Positions 9,901 through 18,160 of a stretch of 59,676 bases of DNA are shown one piece after another. Source of the stretch: Clostridiales bacterium Firm_08 (GTDB lineage: Bacteria > Bacillota > Clostridia > Oscillospirales > QAKW01); assembly GCA_001604045.1 (NCBI GenBank), contig LVAN01000008.1, positions 1 to 59,676 on the forward strand, written 5' to 3'. Under the pieces are notes generated by a model. That model was not told the DNA's origin. It searched no databases and worked only from the letters and a program-made list of their open reading frames with translations. Within the stretch, counting starts at the first letter, position 1; each line of letters starts with the position of its first letter. The position numbers were made by a program, and so were the translations under genes.

Positions 9901-11583
9901 ATGAAACCAATAAAGCGAACAACCAGTATGTTGCTCTGCGGCATACTGTTCTTTATTATGGTGACACCGGCGGGCGCGATCTCGTCGCTGTCCGTTACCG
10001 CGAGCGGCGCGACGTCCGAAACCAATAAACTGACTATCACCCTTACCTTCCCGGATCCCGTGGAGACCGCCGCCGTGCGGATCGTCGGCAGCGACCCGAA
10101 GGTATACGCCGATCCCGCCCTGACCGTGCCGGTCACGCTGACCGCCAGCAAGGCCGCACTGACGCTGCGGCAGGCGCACACCTTCCTCTATGTCGACAAC
10201 AGCGGAACTCTTTATACCGTGGATATCGTATCACCGCGCGCGGCGGTCACCTACAAGGATGCCGCGACGTTCGCGGACTGGGCGAAATACTACATCCAGT
10301 TCCTCAATTACGGAGGCGGCGGGATGATGACGGGAGACGGGGTTTCCTTCCGTCCCGCCGATCAACTGACGCGATTTGAAACGGCGGTGCTTGCCGCCAA
10401 ACTGCTTGGGATCGACCCCTTTCTCATTTCCTTCAAAAATCCCTACGCTGACAAACTCGCCGGCTGGGCGAGACCAAGCGTTTTGGCGCTGACCAGGCTC
10501 GGCGTCCTGAACGGTGAAAAGACCGATAAAGGTCTTTATTTCCGGGGCGAGCGGCATATCACCCGCAGTGAGGTGGCAAAGATCTTTGTCGGCATCCTGC
10601 TCCTTCTGCGGGAAAACAGCACGGACGCCGCGGCGCTCGTCAAAGATCAGGGCTACACGCTGGAAGGACGGTCTTTTGCGGATCTCGCGGACGTCGCCGC
10701 GTGGGCAAAGCCCTGTCTCACACTGGCGGTCTGCCGTTATAAAATCATCGAGGGAAGCCGTCGTGACGGAAAATTATACCTGCTCCCCCGCGCCGAGATC
10801 ACCCGCGCCGAGATCGCCGTGATGGTCGGCAAGTTGACAGGTTATAACGCGAAAGATCTTTTGCGGGGCTATATCGGGACGCTTTCCGCCGTCTATGACG
10901 AGGAAAGCAAAAAGGATACCGTGATGTCGAAAGCCTTTTTCGAGGCGTATAACGCCGCCCTGGCCTCCCTGAACGCCGGAGACGCGGGCAGTGAATGCAA
11001 AAAACGGTTCGACGCGCTGTACACCGCCGTGGAAAAGCGGCTGGGGGGACTTATTTATCTCAGCCCCTCCCATCAGATGGACAACCGCTATGCCGGCTAT
11101 GATACCACCGAAGGCGCGCAGATGATCGCCGTCGGCACACTGGTCTATGAAACACTGAAAGCCAAAGGCTATGACGTATACCTGACGCCCAAGGAAACGT
11201 CGCTGGTCTATCGCGCCGACGAGGCGAACGCCAAAGGCGCCATCTGCTACGTTTCCATCCACAGCAACGCCGTCACCGGGACCAACAACGGCTCGGCGCA
11301 AGGCACGACGGTCTATTACAGCAACAACCCCGGCAGTAAATCGCTGGCAAAGGCGATCTACGATCCGTTGGCGGCGCTGACCCCCACCAAAGATAACGGC
11401 ATCATCAACGATTCCCTCACGCGCCTGCCCTACAAGGAGATCCGTCTGCCGAAAATGGCGAACGTCATCGCGGAGGTCGAATATCACGACTACGCTCCTT
11501 ACGCCAAATGGATCATCGAACACCGGAGCGATCTCGCCGCCGCCATCGTAAAAGGCATTGAAACGTATATGAAATCACTTTAA
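9901..11583 (+). CDS. N-acetylmuramoyl-L-alanine amidase with internal SLH domains
   Basis: This 560-residue exported protein cleaves the amide between muramic acid and the stem peptide. Residues 1-25 form a signal peptide. Residues ~28-110 form an immunoglobulin-like beta domain. Residues ~115-315 hold three S-layer-homology-like repeats (for example FKNPYADKLAGWARPSVLAL and ADVAAWAKPCLTLAV with ITRAEIAVMV). Residues ~380-558 form an Amidase_3 domain with zinc ligands in LSPSHQ, the early glutamate, SIHSNA, and the catalytic glutamate in AEVEYHDY. SLH repeats bind secondary cell-wall polymer, so the enzyme is probably wall-anchored. GAGGTGAT precedes the ATG, and it is downstream of dapF. 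Confidence 0.9.
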   Translation: MKPIKRTTSMLLCGILFFIMVTPAGAISSLSVTASGATSETNKLTITLTFPDPVETAAVRIVGSDPKVYADPALTVPVTLTASKAALTLRQAHTFLYVDNSGTLYTVDIVSPRAAVTYKDAATFADWAKYYIQFLNYGGGGMMTGDGVSFRPADQLTRFETAVLAAKLLGIDPFLISFKNPYADKLAGWARPSVLALTRLGVLNGEKTDKGLYFRGERHITRSEVAKIFVGILLLLRENSTDAAALVKDQGYTLEGRSFADLADVAAWAKPCLTLAVCRYKIIEGSRRDGKLYLLPRAEITRAEIAVMVGKLTGYNAKDLLRGYIGTLSAVYDEESKKDTVMSKAFFEAYNAALASLNAGDAGSECKKRFDALYTAVEKRLGGLIYLSPSHQMDNRYAGYDTTEGAQMIAVGTLVYETLKAKGYDVYLTPKETSLVYRADEANAKGAICYVSIHSNAVTGTNNGSAQGTTVYYSNNPGSKSLAKAIYDPLAALTPTKDNGIINDSLTRLPYKEIRLPKMANVIAEVEYHDYAPYAKWIIEHRSDLAAAIVKGIETYMKSL

Positions 11584-11594
11584 GGAGGATATTT

Positions 11595-12941
11595 ATGAAA
11601 GCAGCACACTTTTTCACAGACGCGGCGCACGAAATGACGCCGCACGCGGTCTTTGACTCTCTTGCCATGCCGGCGGCGTCAACGCTGACGGTAGGATCTC
11701 CGATCGCGGACAAGACGTTTGACGGCTTCGGCGTGGCGCTGACCGGCGCCTCCTGCTATAATCTCGCGCAGATGCCGGAGAAAGAACGCCGGGAATTCCT
11801 GGAAAGCGTCTACGGCAAAGACGGCCTGGGGCTGCGCGTGGCGCGGCTCTGTATCGGCTCGAGCGACTACGCCGCCGAACTATATTCCTACGACGACGTG
11901 CCGGGGGATATCACTCTTTCTCATTTTTCTATCGAGCGGGACAAGGCGTATATCCTGCCGATGCTCCGGGAAGTCCTTTCCGTTTGTCCGGATCTTAAAC
12001 TGTTCGCCTCCCCCTGGTCGCCGCCCGGCTGGATGAAGACCGGCGGTCTTATGTGCGGCGGCTATATGCGGCGGGAATTCATCGACGTCTACGCCGATTA
12101 TATCGTCAAATTCATCGAGGCGTACGAAAAAGAAGGCGTCAGGATCTCGGCGCTCACCGCACAGAACGAGCCGGAGACCCAGCAGAGCGGCCGGATGCCC
12201 GCCTGCATCTGGCACCCCGACATCGAGGCAGAGTTCATCGTCCGCCTGCGGCAAAAACTCGACGCCGCCGGATACAAAGACATTCGCGTCTGGATGCACG
12301 ATCACAACTTTGACGGCTGGCGCCGCGTCAAGGGCTCGCTGGACGATCACCCGGAACTGCGGAAAGCCTGCGGAGATGTGGCGTTCCACTACTACACCGG
12401 CGCTGTGGAGGATATTCTGCCGCTTCAAAAAGCATATCCTGATATGAACTTTCATATGACCGAGGGCGGGCCCTTCCTGGGCGGCACGTTTGCCTCCGAC
12501 TTCTGCAAATGGGGAGTACTTGCCGCGCGGTGCGTCGGACAGGGTTTTCTCTCCTTTACCGGATGGAACCTGCTGCTTGACGAGACCGGCGGTCCCAATG
12601 TCGGCCCCTTCGACTGCGGAGGACTTGTCCAGCGGCACGCCGTTACCGGTGAACTTTCTTACAGCGGGCAGTACAAGGCGTTCCGCCATATCACGCCTTT
12701 CCTGAAAGACGGCGCGAGGGCGCTTTCCACTTCGTTCTGCTCCCAGCGCAAGCCCCGCCTCGTCCCGACGGACGACCACCAGCCGATCGACGCCTGCGCC
12801 TTTGAAAATCCCGACGGTTCCGTCGTGGCGCTTGTCACCAACCCATCTCTCAAGAAACGCCAGATGACCGTCGACATCAAAGATGAGCGCTTTTACGTCG
12901 AACTTCTGCCGGGCAGTGTCAACACACTGTTGTTTAAATAA
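11595..12941 (+). CDS. Glycoside hydrolase family 30
   Basis: This 448-residue protein has no signal peptide and looks cytoplasmic. It is a clan GH-A enzyme of family 30. The start FDGFGVALTGASCYNL matches the GH30 strand-1 motif, SPWSPPGWMKT is a hallmark, the acid/base glutamate lies in TAQNEPE (about residue 193) and the nucleophile in HMTEGGP (about residue 291). A small C-terminal beta domain follows (about 395-448). GH30 includes beta-glucosylceramidases, beta-xylosidases, beta-fucosidases and beta-1,6-glucanases. The sequence alone does not settle the substrate. AAGGAGG lies 7 bases before the ATG, 11 bases after the amidase stop. Confidence 0.92.
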   Translation: MKAAHFFTDAAHEMTPHAVFDSLAMPAASTLTVGSPIADKTFDGFGVALTGASCYNLAQMPEKERREFLESVYGKDGLGLRVARLCIGSSDYAAELYSYDDVPGDITLSHFSIERDKAYILPMLREVLSVCPDLKLFASPWSPPGWMKTGGLMCGGYMRREFIDVYADYIVKFIEAYEKEGVRISALTAQNEPETQQSGRMPACIWHPDIEAEFIVRLRQKLDAAGYKDIRVWMHDHNFDGWRRVKGSLDDHPELRKACGDVAFHYYTGAVEDILPLQKAYPDMNFHMTEGGPFLGGTFASDFCKWGVLAARCVGQGFLSFTGWNLLLDETGGPNVGPFDCGGLVQRHAVTGELSYSGQYKAFRHITPFLKDGARALSTSFCSQRKPRLVPTDDHQPIDACAFENPDGSVVALVTNPSLKKRQMTVDIKDERFYVELLPGSVNTLLFK

Positions 12942-12947
12942 GATCGG

Positions 12948-12978
12948 AAAAAAAAAGGACCGTTACGGTCCTTTTTTT
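12948..12978. terminator. Bidirectional terminator
   Basis: The stem GGACCG/CGGTCC closes a TTA loop with A-run and T-run flanks. It ends the GH30 transcript on plus and the kinase gene on minus. Confidence 0.88.
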
Positions 12979-14434
12979 ATTTCCAATTTTTCGCCCGGCT
13001 GATCGCGCGCTGCCAGGTCGCGCGTCTTGTCTGCCGCTCATCCTCCGACATACGGGGCGTGAACGACTTGCCGTCCGTCGGACGAGATACCGCCGCGGGA
13101 TCGACTTTTTCCAGCGCCGCTCCCGCCATCAGCGCGACGCCATACGGCGTGGCGTCCCGAAACGCCGGGACGGTCAGCGGGATGCCCGCGATATCCGCCT
13201 GGAACTGCATCAAAAAGTCATTGGCGGTCGCCCCGCCGTCGCATCTCATATAGCCCACCGGCGCGACGGCGTCTTTACGCATGGCGTCCAGCACGTCGCT
13301 GACCTGATAGGCAATGCTCTCCAGCGTCGCCCGCACGATATGCGCTTTTGTCGTTCCGCCGGAGATACCGATCATCATACCGGCGGCGGCGGGATCTCGA
13401 TGCGGCGCGGCAAGTCCGGTAAACGCCGGTACGAAATACAGCCCGTCGGTATCTTTCACGCTTTCAGCAAGCGCGGCGGTCTCGTGAGCGTCCCGAATGA
13501 TGCCGGGTCCGTCCCGCAGCCACTGGATCGCGGCGCCCGCGATATAGACCCCTCCGTCCAGCGCGTACATCGTTTTTTCATTCCTCCGCCACGCGACGGT
13601 CGTCAGAAGTCCGCTTACGGACCGGACCGGGTTTTCCCCGGTGTTCATCAGCATAAAGCAGCCGGTGCCGTAGGTCGTTTTAAGGTCGCCTTCCTCAAAG
13701 CACCCCTGCCCGAACAGCGCGGCCTGCTGATCATTGAGCAGGGCGCGGATCGGCGCGTCGATGCCGAGAAAGACGGCGGGATCGGTCCTTCCGAACAGCG
13801 CGTCGGAGGAAAGGATCTCCGGCAGCCGCAGTTTCGAAAGTCCGAATATCTCCCGGACTTCATCGCTCCACCTCCCCGCGCGGATATCCGCGAGCTGTGT
13901 GCGGGAAGCGGTGGACGGATCGGTGGAATAACTTTTTCCGCCCGTCATACGATACAGGAAATAAGCGTCGAGATTGCCGGCGAAAGCGCCGTCAAGCCCG
14001 CTGCTGTTTTTTTTCAGCCAGGCGTATTTCGCCGCGGAAAAATAGACGTCCGGCGAAAGGCAGGTGATCTCCTCGATCTTCGCGCGGTCTGTCTCCGACA
14101 AACCGTCCACGATATCCTGCCCTCTGCTGTCCTGCCAGACGACGACCGGTGTGAGCGCGTCTCCTTTTTCGTTCCAAAAGAGAACGCTCTCCCCTTCGTG
14201 GTCAAGCCCGACGGCGGCAACGTCCTTCGGATCCGCGCCGGCGACGGAGAGCGCCTGCTTAACCGCGTCAAGCAAAGACTCCCACACCTCGTCCGCCAGA
14301 TGCTCCACTCGTCCGGGCAGAGGAAAATGCCGCGGCGTCTCCGCGTAGCCGCGGCTGACCGGCGCGAACGACTCATCCAGCAGTACGGCGGTCGTTCCCG
14401 TCGTGCCCTGATCGATGCCGAGATAATATTTCAT
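12977..14434 (-). CDS. FGGY-family carbohydrate kinase, glycerol-kinase-like with altered pocket
   Basis: This 485-residue kinase has the FGGY ATPase fold: phosphate-1 motif GIDQGTTGT, phosphate-2 motif TTYGTGCF, and signature DGGATANDFLMQFQAD. It is closest in style to glycerol kinase. VWQDSR, VYFSAAKYAW and NDQQAALFGQ preserve positions that bind glycerol there. The usual GItNQRETT segment instead reads GLDHEGESV, so the substrate-binding arginine is replaced by glycine while the glutamate is retained. I infer a different small polyol or sugar. It is the last gene of a minus-strand cluster after an opine-dehydrogenase-like gene and a HAD phosphatase. Confidence 0.9.
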   Translation of the reverse strand: MKYYLGIDQGTTGTTAVLLDESFAPVSRGYAETPRHFPLPGRVEHLADEVWESLLDAVKQALSVAGADPKDVAAVGLDHEGESVLFWNEKGDALTPVVVWQDSRGQDIVDGLSETDRAKIEEITCLSPDVYFSAAKYAWLKKNSSGLDGAFAGNLDAYFLYRMTGGKSYSTDPSTASRTQLADIRAGRWSDEVREIFGLSKLRLPEILSSDALFGRTDPAVFLGIDAPIRALLNDQQAALFGQGCFEEGDLKTTYGTGCFMLMNTGENPVRSVSGLLTTVAWRRNEKTMYALDGGVYIAGAAIQWLRDGPGIIRDAHETAALAESVKDTDGLYFVPAFTGLAAPHRDPAAAGMMIGISGGTTKAHIVRATLESIAYQVSDVLDAMRKDAVAPVGYMRCDGGATANDFLMQFQADIAGIPLTVPAFRDATPYGVALMAGAALEKVDPAAVSRPTDGKSFTPRMSEDERQTRRATWQRAISRAKNWK

Positions 14435-14455
14435 ATAAAACTCCTTTGTGTAACG

Positions 14456-14486
14456 GAGGGAAAGCCGCTGAGAGCGGCTTTCCCTC
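14456..14486 (-). other. Intercistronic hairpin between HAD and kinase genes
   Basis: A perfect 14-bp stem (14456-14469 with 14473-14486) closes a GAG loop. There is no T-run on either side. It could be a partial terminator, an RNase barrier that stabilises upstream mRNA, or a protein site. It separates the first two genes of the cluster from the kinase. Confidence 0.7.
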
Positions 14487-14494
14487 GAAACAAA

Positions 14495-15178
14495 TTACGC
14501 GTTGATCTTTTTAACGATGTCAACGACCTCATACAATTTGTCTATCTCGTACGGCGTCGGCTCGATATCGCCGGGCCAGGGCGGCGCGTAACGGATCCAG
14601 ACCGGGGTCATCCCGATCTTACGGGACGCGTCTACATCTTTGAGCGGGTTGTCCCCGACGTAGATCGCCTCCTCCGGCTGAATGCCCAGCCGCTCGCAGC
14701 TCGCGAGAAACGGCTTAGGATCAGGCTTCTCCACGCCCACCTCACGGCTGGCGAGGATATCGTCCATATGCGCCGGAAGTTCTGTATGCTCGATCTTGGA
14801 ATACTGATAACTCTGTTCCCCATTGGTGAGGATCGCGGTTTTCAATCCCATCGCGTGCAGAGCTTCCATCGTACGGATCGCGTCGTCGTGCAGCACGACG
14901 CAAGGCGGATACGCGGTTTTCAGATACGCGTAAAACTCATCGTAGGTAGGCGGATTTTTGAATACGCCCTCCATCAGATAGTGATCGAATATGCCCGGCC
15001 AGTCACGGTAATACAGACCTTCTTTGTCCGCGCGCACCATTTTCTCCATCAGTTCCTCGCGCGGCAGATCCGCCGTCTGTCCTTCAAACCGCTCCATAAA
15101 ACTGTCCATCAGTTTGACGTAGGTTTCATAGCGGTCATACAGCGTATGATCGAGATCGAAAATTACGGCTTTGATCAT
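14495..15178 (-). CDS. HAD-superfamily hydrolase
   Basis: This 227-residue phosphatase-like protein has all four HAD motifs: DLDHTLYD (nucleophile and acid aspartates, residues 8-15), ILTNG (motif II), VEKPDPKPF (motif III lysine), and YVGDNPLKDV (motif IV acids). A helical cap (about 20-90) makes it subfamily I, similar to YjjG/phosphoglycolate-phosphatase types. Substrate unknown. It starts three bases after the stop of the dehydrogenase gene, so the two are co-translated. The neighbours suggest a role with a phosphorylated intermediate produced by the downstream kinase, or removal of a dead-end phosphate. That is inference. Confidence 0.9.
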   Translation of the reverse strand: MIKAVIFDLDHTLYDRYETYVKLMDSFMERFEGQTADLPREELMEKMVRADKEGLYYRDWPGIFDHYLMEGVFKNPPTYDEFYAYLKTAYPPCVVLHDDAIRTMEALHAMGLKTAILTNGEQSYQYSKIEHTELPAHMDDILASREVGVEKPDPKPFLASCERLGIQPEEAIYVGDNPLKDVDASRKIGMTPVWIRYAPPWPGDIEPTPYEIDKLYEVVDIVKKINA

Positions 15179-15181
15179 AGT

Positions 15182-16261
15182 TTACTTCTTTCCGGTGCGT
15201 ACGAATTCCAGCACCTGTTCCTTCGTCATCCCCGCAAGACCGAGTCTGTCCAGTTTACGGCCGATCGCCCACCAGTCTCTCTCGTGGATATGGCTGTAAA
15301 TGGTGATGACGGCGTGCATCGTCGGCACCTCAACACCGCAAAGTTCCGCCAGCGCCGCCCAGGGCACGAGTCCGTTGGGGCAGTCTTCGGTCAGATAGCG
15401 GTTCCAGATATCGTTGGGGCCGGAGATGGCGGTCAGCGAAACGTCGCCGTGCATCTGCATATAGAGTTCTTTCCAGTTGATCTGATGGCCCGCCGGTTTG
15501 CCCGCGAAATCCTCGACCGGGCGAAGTTCATATCCGAGCGCGCGGCCGATGGCTTTTCTTTCCTGATCCAGCGCGACGTCCAGTTTGGCGGCGCCGGGGG
15601 TGAAATGCTCATACATATGGAACCCGCCGCGGGAAGGCTGCTCGATCATACCGATGTTGATGACGCAGGCGCCGCTGTGCAGCGCGGGATTGACAAGAGA
15701 GAGACCGCACTCCAGAACATCTCTGTAAACGTACTGGATGGGAATGAAGTCGTTGATATCATCGTAGTATTTGTCCTTGGCGTCCGCCGGGAAGAAGGAC
15801 ATATTGATGGGGTTGATGCCGGAGCAGAACGCCAGCGCGTCCCCTTTGAGACGGGTATCATAGGGCAGGTTGTTCGCCTCCGCGACGACGGGGCACTCAT
15901 CGCCCAGCAGTTCACGGAATATCAGCGCGCCGAACGCGCCGGGATACAGCACGAGCACCTGATCCTTGCGGATGACGCCTTTGAGTTTCGCGGCGATGCT
16001 CTCATGCGCGAAAGACGGGGTAACGATCAGCACGTAGGTGACGTCTTTGATCGCTTCCTCCATATCGTCGGTCAGCATCTCGATGTGGGAGGTGCAGTCG
16101 ATAACGCCGGTGACGCGGATGGTCTTGGTCTCACGCAAGACGGCGTTCTTGCCGATAAACTCCGGCTGCTCGTACATATTGACGGCATAGCCGCGGCGAT
16201 TGAGGTCCGCCGCCATGGTGATGGCGCCGTTGCCCGCGCCGATGATCGCTACTTTTTTCAT
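15182..16261 (-). CDS. NAD/NADP octopine/nopaline-dehydrogenase-family oxidoreductase
   Basis: This 359-residue protein begins KKVAIIGAGNGAITMAADL, a Rossmann nucleotide-binding motif. Residues ~1-170 resemble the glycerol-3-phosphate/ketopantoate reductase NAD domain. Residues ~190-340 resemble the octopine dehydrogenase C-terminal domain, with NPALHSG carrying the histidine expected at the active site and a downstream MYEHFTPG. Family members form or oxidise opines, that is, amino acids joined to oxo-acids. The actual substrate is unknown. I place the start at 16261 behind AAAAAAGGAG, not at an in-frame codon 60 bases upstream, which falls inside the promoter. It is the first gene of the cluster. 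Confidence 0.88.
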   Translation of the reverse strand: MKKVAIIGAGNGAITMAADLNRRGYAVNMYEQPEFIGKNAVLRETKTIRVTGVIDCTSHIEMLTDDMEEAIKDVTYVLIVTPSFAHESIAAKLKGVIRKDQVLVLYPGAFGALIFRELLGDECPVVAEANNLPYDTRLKGDALAFCSGINPINMSFFPADAKDKYYDDINDFIPIQYVYRDVLECGLSLVNPALHSGACVINIGMIEQPSRGGFHMYEHFTPGAAKLDVALDQERKAIGRALGYELRPVEDFAGKPAGHQINWKELYMQMHGDVSLTAISGPNDIWNRYLTEDCPNGLVPWAALAELCGVEVPTMHAVITIYSHIHERDWWAIGRKLDRLGLAGMTKEQVLEFVRTGKK

Positions 16262-16301
16262 AATGATGATCTCCTTTTTTATTGTTTTTTTGATCGTTTT
16301 C

Positions 16302-16331
16302 AGTATAGAACAGCGTGACAAGCGCTGTCAA
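16302..16331 (-). promoter_or_regulatory. Promoter of the dehydrogenase-HAD-kinase cluster with operator-like repeat
   Basis: On the minus strand TTGACA (16331-16326) and TATACT (16307-16302) have an 18-base spacer. The -35 is embedded in TGACA-AGCGC-TGTCA (16316-16330), an inverted repeat that fits a repressor operator. Confidence 0.75.
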
Positions 16332-16352
16332 GCGTATCGACATTTATTGACA
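16316..16352. promoter_or_regulatory. Candidate DeoR-type operator region
   Basis: TGACA/TGTCA arms at 16316-16320 and 16326-16330, and further GACA copies at 16339-16342 and 16349-16352, lie in the divergent intergenic region. They overlap both -35 elements. Binding by the adjacent DeoR-family protein is an inference from position. Confidence 0.5.
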
Positions 16353-16375
16353 AAATCTTTTGCGTGTTTTATAAT
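16347..16375 (+). promoter_or_regulatory. Promoter of the DeoR-type regulator gene
   Basis: Perfect TTGACA (16347-16352) and TATAAT (16370-16375) with a 17-base spacer, 36 bases before the start codon. Confidence 0.88.
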
Positions 16376-16411
16376 AAAACGAGCAAAAAATGATCGGTTG
16401 AGGTACGGGAT

Positions 16412-17200
16412 ATGAAAAATGATCGTCAAAACCGTCTGCGGCAGCTGCTGATGACGGAAAAAAAAGTAAAAGGCATCGATCTTGCCCGACGGCTCGGCGT
16501 TTCCATCGCGACGGTACGGCGGGACCTTACCGAACTTGCGCGGGAGGGTCTCATCAGGCGGAAATACGGCACAGCGGAGCTTGTGACGTCGCGGGAGTCG
16601 AACATCCCCGCGTGGGAAGGACGGAGCATCGCGTGTTTCGCGGAAAAGCGCCAGCTCGCCCGGCGGACGGCGGAGTTGATCCCCGAACACTGCACGGTGT
16701 TTTTAGACGGCGGCACGACGGTCTATGAGGTCGCGCGATGTCTGACCGGCAGAAAAGATCTCACCATCATTACCTGCGCCCTGCGGGTGGCGGAACTGCT
16801 CGGGATGCAGGATGATCTTCAGGTCTACTGCATCGGCGGCAGGGTCAAGCCGGATCTGCTCGCCACCACCGGGATGCTCGCGACGGAAGGACTCGATATG
16901 TTCCCGCAGATCGACATTTCCGTTTTTTCCACCGACGCATTTTCCGTTGAGCGGGGACTGATGGAATACTCGATGGAAGTCACCCTGCTCAAACGAAACA
17001 TCCTGCAAAAGACCGACCGTTTGTTCGCGGTCCTAGATCACCGTAAATTCAACGCGAGCGCTTCTGCTTCGACCTGCGGATGCGAACGTGTGGACACGCT
17101 GATCACCGACGCGGTGATCCCCGAGGAAGGGAAACGCCTGTTGACCGAAAAGGGGGTCACGCTGGAAACGGTGCTGATCAGCGACGAGAAAAACAAATGA
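16412..17200 (+). CDS. DeoR/GlpR family transcriptional regulator
   Basis: This 262-residue regulator has an N-terminal winged helix-turn-helix (about residues 5-60, KGIDLARRLGVSIATVRRDL as the DNA-reading segment) and a DeoR C-terminal sugar-phosphate sensor domain (about 75-235) with VFLDGGTTVYEVAR and KTDRLFAVLDHRKF. Family members usually repress sugar or polyol catabolic operons and release on binding a phosphorylated sugar. It is divergent from the dehydrogenase/HAD/kinase cluster with operator-like repeats between them, so that cluster is its most likely target. A sugar-phosphate inducer would fit the kinase. No terminator is evident after the stop. Confidence 0.9.
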   Translation: MKNDRQNRLRQLLMTEKKVKGIDLARRLGVSIATVRRDLTELAREGLIRRKYGTAELVTSRESNIPAWEGRSIACFAEKRQLARRTAELIPEHCTVFLDGGTTVYEVARCLTGRKDLTIITCALRVAELLGMQDDLQVYCIGGRVKPDLLATTGMLATEGLDMFPQIDISVFSTDAFSVERGLMEYSMEVTLLKRNILQKTDRLFAVLDHRKFNASASASTCGCERVDTLITDAVIPEEGKRLLTEKGVTLETVLISDEKNK

Positions 17201-17322
17201 CTTTTTCAAAGACAGCGGGATGATCCGGCAGTCGCCGGTTGGTTCTACAAATCGTAGAGTTCACGGTAGAAAATTCTACAGCACGCTTTATGATGCCGAT
17301 AGCGATCAAATTTACGGATAGA
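17201..17322. other. Intergenic region with palindromes
   Basis: About 120 bases without a gene. A perfect 14-bp palindrome GTAGAAAATTCTAC lies near 17264-17277, preceded by TCTACAAATCGTAGA. These two related TCTAC/GTAGA repeats could be an operator for the following lipid operon. No known factor can be named. Confidence 0.4.
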
Positions 17323-17351
17323 TTGCATCCGGCGGCGAACTTTGTTATACT
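17323..17351 (+). promoter_or_regulatory. Promoter of the acyltransferase/GT8 operon
   Basis: TTGCAT (17323-17328), a 17-base spacer and TATACT (17346-17351). The start codon is 26 bases downstream, giving a short leader with GAGGGG. Confidence 0.7.
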
Positions 17352-17377
17352 TGAACGGAAAGCGAGGGGAAAACGGC

Positions 17378-18160
17378 GTGAGAGACAAACGAAAGGTCAT
17401 CATCTATTCCGATGAGCTGAACGATGAGTTCTCGCTGACCGACATCACCCCCCGCGTCATCGGCGACGATTACGTTTATGAGCCGAAAGGCCTCTGGAAA
17501 AAGATCACCCGCTTCTTCTGGTACCGGGTGATCGCCACGCCCTGCGCCTTTCTCTATATGAAGATCTTTTTCCGCTACCGCGTCGTGGGGCGGGAAAAGC
17601 TCAAAGGCTTTTACCGCAGGGGATATTTTCTTTACGGCAACCATACCCAGGACTGGGGCAACGCGTTCGCGCCCAGCGTCATCAACTTTCCCCAGCAGGA
17701 TTTTATCATCGTCCACGCGAACAACGTGTCCATCCCTTACGTCGGCAAGGTAACGCCCTCGATGGGCGCTCTGCCCCTGCCGGACACCAAAGCCGCGTCG
17801 CTTCATTTTGCCCGCGCCGTCGCGCATAAGATCGAACAGGGTCATACCGTCGTCATCTATCCCGAGGCGCACATCTGGCCCTACTACACCAAAATACGGC
17901 CTTTTCGCGACGCGTCCTTTTTCTATCCCGCGCGGCTGAAATGCCCGGTGTTCTGTTTTACCGACACCTACCGCCGCCGCAAAAACGGCAAGGCGCGGAT
18001 CGTCACCTACATTGACGGACCGTTTTATCCCGACGAGAGCCTGTCCGTCCCCCTGCGCGCTTCTTTTTTGCGGGATGAGATCTACCGAACGATGTGCCGC
18101 CGCGCGGCGTCGTCGGATATCGAGGTCATCAAATATGTTCAAAAAGAGGAACCGCGATGA
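17378..18160 (+). CDS. PlsC-like 1-acylglycerol-3-phosphate acyltransferase homologue
   Basis: This 260-residue protein resembles the lysophosphatidic acid acyltransferase superfamily. Segments match blocks I and III: YFLYGNHTQDWGN (about residue 86) and VIYPEAHIWP (about 158). Several hydrophobic stretches suggest membrane association. The usual HX4D motif is altered: the aspartate falls three residues after the histidine, and position +5 is glycine. The activity is therefore uncertain, and the acceptor may not be lysophosphatidate. The start is GTG at 17378, eight bases after GAGGGG; no ATG is suitable. The stop overlaps the next start (ATGA), so it is translationally coupled to two glycosyltransferase genes. 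Confidence 0.82.
   Translation: MRDKRKVIIYSDELNDEFSLTDITPRVIGDDYVYEPKGLWKKITRFFWYRVIATPCAFLYMKIFFRYRVVGREKLKGFYRRGYFLYGNHTQDWGNAFAPSVINFPQQDFIIVHANNVSIPYVGKVTPSMGALPLPDTKAASLHFARAVAHKIEQGHTVVIYPEAHIWPYYTKIRPFRDASFFYPARLKCPVFCFTDTYRRRKNGKARIVTYIDGPFYPDESLSVPLRASFLRDEIYRTMCRRAASSDIEVIKYVQKEEPR

Noticed and set aside
12977-14434. Straightforward annotation as glycerol kinase glpK
   Set aside because: The segment that should carry Arg83 reads GLDHEGESV, and no glpF or glpD is near, so I call only an FGGY kinase.
13340-16318. A 992-codon open frame on the plus strand, and other long antisense frames (for example 7464-9125 minus, 18948-20927 minus, 5920-7338 plus)
   Set aside because: They lie fully antisense to well-identified genes, have Arg/Gly/His-rich composition typical of GC-rich antisense frames, and lack ribosome sites.
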